From Desulfobacteraceae bacterium (GTDB taxonomy: Bacteria > Desulfobacterota > Desulfobacteria > Desulfobacterales > Desulfosalsimonadaceae), in the NCBI GenBank assembly GCA_011390415.1, contig JAABSL010000281.1:1-47793 (forward strand): DNA of 47,793 nt, in the 5' to 3' direction. The notes under the pieces are model-generated. The model was given only the letters and a program-made list of their open reading frames with translations, did not search any database and was not told where the DNA came from. Of the stretch, positions 44,273 through 47,793 are shown in pieces; the stretch's first letter is position 1, and every line of letters starts with the position of its first letter. The position numbers and the translations under genes were made by a program.

Positions 44273-44431
44273 TTAACAGGTTGTTGAAAAACGTCATGAG
44301 CGCAGGAAATACAAGGCCCCTCATTTAAGCCGGGGCGGCGAAAAAACGGAGTTTATTCCTATAAATGAGTATTTTGAGCCGGATTTTAACGCCGTATTTC
44401 CAAGCGCAATAGTTTTTCAACGGCCTGTTAA
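44273..44431. mobile_element. MITE with TTAA ends (159 bases)
   Basis: The left end TTAACAGGTTGTTGAAAAAC (44273-44292) and right end GTTTTTCAACGGCCTGTTAA (44412-44431) are inverted repeats identical at 18 of 20 positions. Further inward GCGC and GGAAATAC also match, giving imperfect arms of about 45 bases. TTAA at both borders may be a target duplication. No transposase is encoded, so it is a non-autonomous element. Its right border supplies the TAA stop of the gene at 44428-44736. Confidence 0.8.
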
Positions 44432-44736
44432 ATCCATGCCGTGGTATCCGGCACATCCACTCCCACATCATCCGCCATTTTACTCAGGGCTTCTGAAAGA
44501 CGGGTCATGTTGTCATCCAGTTTTTTCCGGTTGGGCGACCAGTCCGAGGGACACTGATGGGTCAGCTCTTCCAAACCCGCTTCAACCCCTTCAACCAGGG
44601 AATTTAAATGCGCCACCGCTTCCGAATGAACCGAATCCGTCACTGTGCCGGCTTTGGTGATTACATCATACAAACCCGCTTTTAAACCGACCAGGCGTTT
44701 ATAGGTTTCATCACAATAGTCTTTTACATCACTCAT
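44428..44736 (-). CDS. hypothetical helical protein, possibly truncated by a MITE
   Basis: The 102-residue protein is cytoplasmic, acidic and helical (DYCDETYKRLVGLKAGLYDV; VAHLNSLVEGVEAGLEEL), with no recognised family. AAGGAG lies 6 bases upstream of the ATG. The stop codon lies inside the MITE's terminal repeat, so the natural C-terminus may have been lost or altered by the insertion. It is transcribed divergently from the chalcone isomerase-like gene. Confidence 0.7.
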   Translation of the reverse strand: MSDVKDYCDETYKRLVGLKAGLYDVITKAGTVTDSVHSEAVAHLNSLVEGVEAGLEELTHQCPSDWSPNRKKLDDNMTRLSEALSKMADDVGVDVPDTTAWI

Positions 44737-44912
44737 GCTGCATCTCCTTTTCAGTTCGGTTGGTTGGGTTGTCTGAAAGACTTATAAAAAAACATAAACA
44801 CGTAAACAAAAGTCGTCAAGGAAGCGTTGATTATTTTATTTAATGTTGGCAGAATAGAACCGAACCGTCACATTCATAAAATTATTTTCTTAAATCAATG
44901 ATTGGGGGCATC

Positions 44913-45512
44913 ATGGCAGACATACCCACAAAATTGATGTCAGGATTCAGGAATTTTTTCCCACGCGTTGTCTGTTTTACATGCTTTGTTTTGATCTTTT
45001 GCTCTCCGGTGAAAGGCGCGCAAATCGAAAACGTCCATTTTGCAGACAGTGTCCTGATCAACGGAAAAAACGCAACATTGCGCGGCACCGCGCTCCTGCG
45101 CTATATGATCCTGATCAAGGCCTATGTGGGCGCTTTTTACTTAAAGGAAAAGGTGCCGCCGAAAAACGCCCTAAGTGATGTGGAACGGCGGCTGGTGCTC
45201 CACTATTTTCACGCCATCCCGGGGCAGGATTTTGCCGAAGCCACTACGGAAATGATCCGGAAAAATGTAACGCCGGACCGATTTAAGGCCTTGCAGCCGG
45301 AAATCGCGCAACTTAACGCGCTCTACAAAGACGTAAACCCCGGAGACGAATATCGGGCCACCTATATTCCGGGTATCGGCACGGAGCTGGCATTAAACGG
45401 GGCGGTGCTCGGCGTGGTGCCGGGAGCGGAATATTCCGCGGCGTTTTTTTCCATATGGATCGGTAAAAACCCCATTGACAAAGGTTTTCGCAACAACCTG
45501 CTGGGAAAATAA
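44913..45512 (+). CDS. chalcone isomerase-like secreted protein
   Basis: The start at 44913 has GGGGG 5-9 bases upstream; an in-frame ATG at 44898 has none. The 199-residue protein has an N-terminal signal sequence and then the chalcone isomerase-like fold: VLINGKNATLRGTALLRYMILIKAYVGAFYL, LHYFHAIPGQDFAEAT and a C-terminal AAFFSIWIGKNPIDKGFRNNLL. Bacterial members bind fatty acids rather than flavonoids and occur in lipid gene clusters. It begins a plus-strand unit with the GPH-type transporter and DUF1295. Confidence 0.85.
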   Translation: MADIPTKLMSGFRNFFPRVVCFTCFVLIFCSPVKGAQIENVHFADSVLINGKNATLRGTALLRYMILIKAYVGAFYLKEKVPPKNALSDVERRLVLHYFHAIPGQDFAEATTEMIRKNVTPDRFKALQPEIAQLNALYKDVNPGDEYRATYIPGIGTELALNGAVLGVVPGAEYSAAFFSIWIGKNPIDKGFRNNLLGK

Positions 45513-45515
45513 CCA

Positions 45516-46904
45516 TTGAAAACCCTTTCCATTACCAAAAAACTGGCCTACGCGGCACCGGCCTTTGCCCTGGCGGTTGTGGGAATCCCCGTATATGTTT
45601 ACATCCCCAAATTTTACACCGATGTGGTGGGGGTCCACATTTCCGCTTTAGGAATTATCCTGCTGATTGTCCGGTTGTTTGATGCGATAACAGATCCGGC
45701 CATCGGTTTGATCTCCGACCGCCTCAGAACCCCTTTTGGCAGGCGTCGGCCATTGATTTTTGCAGGCTCCCTGCTGACCACCATCGCCATCCTGCTGCTG
45801 TTCAACCCGCCGGAAATGGGTGCCGGTGACGCCACCATCTGGTTCATGGTTTTGATTTTTTTACTGTTTCTGTTCTGGACCCTGGTCATTGTCCCCTATG
45901 AAGCATTGGGTCCGGAGCTGACCTTTGATTATGACGAGCGCACCACCCTTTTCAGCATCCGTGACGGCGCCCTGATTGCCGGCACCCTGGCGGCGGCAGC
46001 GTCACCGGCCGCAGTCAAAGCCATCTTCAACCTCCCGGAAACCCCGGCCGGAGAACGACGCACCTTTTTCATCCTCTCAGTGGTCTATGCGCCCCTCATT
46101 ATCGCAGCCGCCATCTGGTGCGTCATGTCCTTTCGTGAAAAAGCGACGAAAATCGCCGCAGGAACGGAAAAAATCTTCGCCCGCATGGCATCCAGCCTGA
46201 AAAACCGGCCCTTCCGCATCCTGCTGATTTCCTACACCATCAGTGCGGTGGGCAACAATCTCCCGGCCACCCTCATTTTGTATTATGTGGAATACGTACT
46301 CCATTCCGCCCGGGCCGATCTGTTTCTGCTGCTCTATTTTGCCACCGGCATCCTTTTTCTGCCCATGTGGGTATACGGTTCCGGAAAAACGGGAAAGAAA
46401 TTGATGTGGCTGACATCCATGGCCTTGAACACCGGTGCGTTTTTCGGGGTTTTTCTGCTCGGCCCCGGCGATGAACTTTTGTACGGCATACTGGTCTTTT
46501 TATCCGGCATCGGATTCGGGGCAACGCTTGCGATTCCGTCCGCCATCCAGGCGGACGTGATTGATTATGATGAACTGATCACCGGCGAGCGGCGGGAAGG
46601 TCTGTATATCGGATTCTGGTCCATTGCCAAAAAACTGGCCGCCGCCGTGGGGGTGGGCGCGGCCCTTGCCCTGCTCGGGGTCTCCGGCTACGTCCCCAAT
46701 ATCAAGCAGACCGATTCCGTGGTCATGACCCTGCGGGTGTTGTATGCCCTGGTCCCGTGCCTGTGCAACACCGCCGGATTTATCATTGCCCTTTCATATC
46801 CGCTGGACGGCGACGTTCACCGGCAAATCCGGGAAGCCATTGACCGTCGGGATCGGGGAGAAGCATTTGTCGATCCGCTGGCGAGATCTAAAACGGAGGT
46901 TTAA
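45516..46904 (+). CDS. GPH/MelB-type MFS transporter
   Basis: The 462-residue protein has about 12 TM segments. Hallmarks of the glycoside-pentoside-hexuronide group are LFDAITDPAIGLISDRLRTPFGRRRP in the first loop, VPYEALGPELTFDYDERT, and ADVIDYDELITGERREGLYIG near the end. The start is TTG at 45516, 4 bases after the previous stop. Members of this subgroup in lipid clusters are not known sugar carriers; lysophospholipid or lipid transport is a reasonable inference (MelB is related to Mfsd2). It lies between the chalcone isomerase-like and DUF1295 genes. Confidence 0.9.
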   Translation: MKTLSITKKLAYAAPAFALAVVGIPVYVYIPKFYTDVVGVHISALGIILLIVRLFDAITDPAIGLISDRLRTPFGRRRPLIFAGSLLTTIAILLLFNPPEMGAGDATIWFMVLIFLLFLFWTLVIVPYEALGPELTFDYDERTTLFSIRDGALIAGTLAAAASPAAVKAIFNLPETPAGERRTFFILSVVYAPLIIAAAIWCVMSFREKATKIAAGTEKIFARMASSLKNRPFRILLISYTISAVGNNLPATLILYYVEYVLHSARADLFLLLYFATGILFLPMWVYGSGKTGKKLMWLTSMALNTGAFFGVFLLGPGDELLYGILVFLSGIGFGATLAIPSAIQADVIDYDELITGERREGLYIGFWSIAKKLAAAVGVGAALALLGVSGYVPNIKQTDSVVMTLRVLYALVPCLCNTAGFIIALSYPLDGDVHRQIREAIDRRDRGEAFVDPLARSKTEV

Positions 46905-46905
46905 A

Positions 46906-47691
46906 ATGGAAACCAGCTTCGCTCTTTTTGCCATCAATCTGGCGGCTGCGGCCGCTTTCATGACGGTCGGGTGGGGGATCAGCCTGGTCCGCCGCAACGT
47001 GACCATTGCGGACAGTTTCTGGGGGCCGGGGTTTGTTCTGATTGCCTGGCTGACCTTTTTCAACGCCCATGGCTTCATCGGCCGGAAAATCATTCTGACG
47101 GCGTTGGTGACCCTGTGGGGATTGCGGCTGTTTCTCCACCTGCACGCCCGCAACACCGGAAAAAGCGAAGATCCGCGATATGCCGCCTGGCGGGAAAAAC
47201 ACGGGGAGAACTTCTGGCTCATCAGTCTGTTCAAGGTATTTTTAATTCAGGCATTGTTCCAGTGGCTCATCGCACTGGGCGTGCAATACGGCCAGATTTT
47301 TGCGGTTCCCGCACAGCTGACCGGGTTCGATTTAGCGGGCATTTTCATCTGGACCGCGGGATTTCTGATTGAATCTGTTGCAGACCGGCAACTCGCAAAC
47401 TTTACAAAAAAGCCCGAAAACAAAGGTAAAATCCTGGACTCCGGCCTCTGGCGGTACAGCCGGCACCCCAATTATTTCGGGGAATCGCTGATGTGGTGGG
47501 GCATTTTCGTTATCGTGCTGTCCGTGCCATGGGGAATCTGGACCATCGTCAGCCCGCTGGTGATCACCTACACGCTGCTAAAGCTGACCGGCGTCTCTAT
47601 GATGGAAGAAACGGAATTTGGCGACAACCCGGAATACCAGGCCTATGTATCGAAAACCAGCGCGTTCATCCCCTGGTTTCCCAAATCATAA
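46906..47691 (+). CDS. DUF1295 family (steroid 5-alpha reductase-like) membrane protein
   Basis: The start at 46906 is set by ACGGAGGTTTAAA directly before the ATG. The 261-residue protein has about seven TM segments and the DUF1295 signatures VTIADSFWGPGFVLIAW, LHARNTGKSEDPRYAAWRE, SGLWRYSRHPNYFGESLMWWG and MEETEFGDNPEYQAYV. The RHPNYFGE motif is the NADPH-binding site of the steroid reductase/ICMT superfamily, suggesting reduction or methylation of a lipid substrate. It is one base after the transporter stop. Confidence 0.9.
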   Translation: METSFALFAINLAAAAAFMTVGWGISLVRRNVTIADSFWGPGFVLIAWLTFFNAHGFIGRKIILTALVTLWGLRLFLHLHARNTGKSEDPRYAAWREKHGENFWLISLFKVFLIQALFQWLIALGVQYGQIFAVPAQLTGFDLAGIFIWTAGFLIESVADRQLANFTKKPENKGKILDSGLWRYSRHPNYFGESLMWWGIFVIVLSVPWGIWTIVSPLVITYTLLKLTGVSMMEETEFGDNPEYQAYVSKTSAFIPWFPKS

Positions 47692-47723
47692 GTGCCGGCA
47701 GGTTTTGATTATTATATTGATCA

Positions 47724-47793
47724 TTATCCGGCATCCCCCATCCGGTCTGATGCCCAGCTGTGCTGCATCATCTCCTTGACCCTTTGCATTTCC
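47724..47793 (-). CDS. possible C-terminal end of a gene running off the right edge
   Basis: The minus strand is open from the window end to a TAA at 47724, reading EMQRVKEMMQHSWASDRMGDAG. The composition is protein-like, but only 22 codons are visible and no family can be named. A hairpin TGCCGG/CCGGCA (47693-47698 and 47728-47733) lies between it and the convergent DUF1295 gene. Confidence 0.35.
   Translation of the reverse strand, partial: EMQRVKEMMQHSWASDRMGDAG

Noticed and set aside
1-47793. CRISPR arrays, tRNA or rRNA genes, complete insertion sequences
   Set aside because: No regularly spaced repeats, cloverleaf-like segments, rRNA sequence or intact transposase frames were seen.

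Overview
The window is a gene-dense bacterial chromosome segment of medium G+C content with two membranes (TonB-dependent receptor, outer-membrane-type lipoproteins, Blc lipocalin). The gene set fits an anaerobic member of the Desulfobacterota (Desulfobacteraceae/Desulfosarcinaceae-like): a sulfide-dependent homocysteine pair (DUF39 sulfurtransferase plus NIL/ferredoxin), an archaeal-type thymidylate synthase homologue, the PFL/ACT (UPF0210/UPF0237) pair, many multi-REC hybrid kinases and HD-GYP proteins, and a DUF1573 gene with an in-frame UGA. This assignment is inference; there is no rRNA or marker gene in the window.

Layout. 1-300: start of a class II glutamine amidotransferase gene running off the left edge. 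732-5621: a YfiR-like periplasmic protein, a hybrid CHASE8 histidine kinase and an RpfG-like REC-HD-GYP phosphodiesterase. 5618-10027 (minus): cysteine desulfurase, SpoIIM-family membrane protein, VOC protein, dimetal hydrolase-like protein, thymidylate synthase homologue and a SUI1/YciH-type factor. 10552-16847: CBS protein, small hypotheticals, a radical SAM plus Cys-rich protein pair, the PFL/ACT pair, a PIN-like protein and a small membrane protein. 17171-23391 (minus, closely packed): TonB receptor, cNMP-binding/DUF4388 protein, aroE, aroK, a lipoprotein alpha/beta hydrolase and a membrane-anchored hypothetical. 23700-25762 (minus): the homocysteine operon behind a leader that encodes a Met-rich 29-residue peptide followed by a strong terminator. 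26271-28252: an apolipoprotein-like coiled-coil protein coupled to an HD-GYP protein.

28449-31777 (plus) holds cyclopropane fatty acid synthase, an FAD amine oxidase-like enzyme and DUF1365. 41913-47691 holds Blc lipocalin, a PEP/pyruvate-binding-domain protein, DUF2177, a chalcone isomerase-like protein, a GPH/MelB-type transporter and DUF1295. In other proteobacteria these families recur together in membrane-lipid modification clusters, so the two parts look like one system split by about 10 kb. The intervening block carries an SGNH lipoprotein, a lipase-chaperone-like protein, the DUF1573 gene with in-frame UGA, a REC-GGDEF diguanylate cyclase and a 1854-residue hybrid kinase whose sensor is three tandem copies of a multi-TM module.

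The most unusual observations are: (1) a candidate methionine-codon transcription attenuator upstream of the homocysteine genes; (2) a candidate selenoprotein of the DUF1573 family; (3) the triplicated multi-TM sensor; (4) two phosphorelays with opposite cyclic-di-GMP outputs; (5) a 159-bp MITE with TTAA ends that supplies the stop codon of a neighbouring gene. No CRISPR array, tRNA, rRNA, complete insertion sequence or known metabolite riboswitch was recognised.
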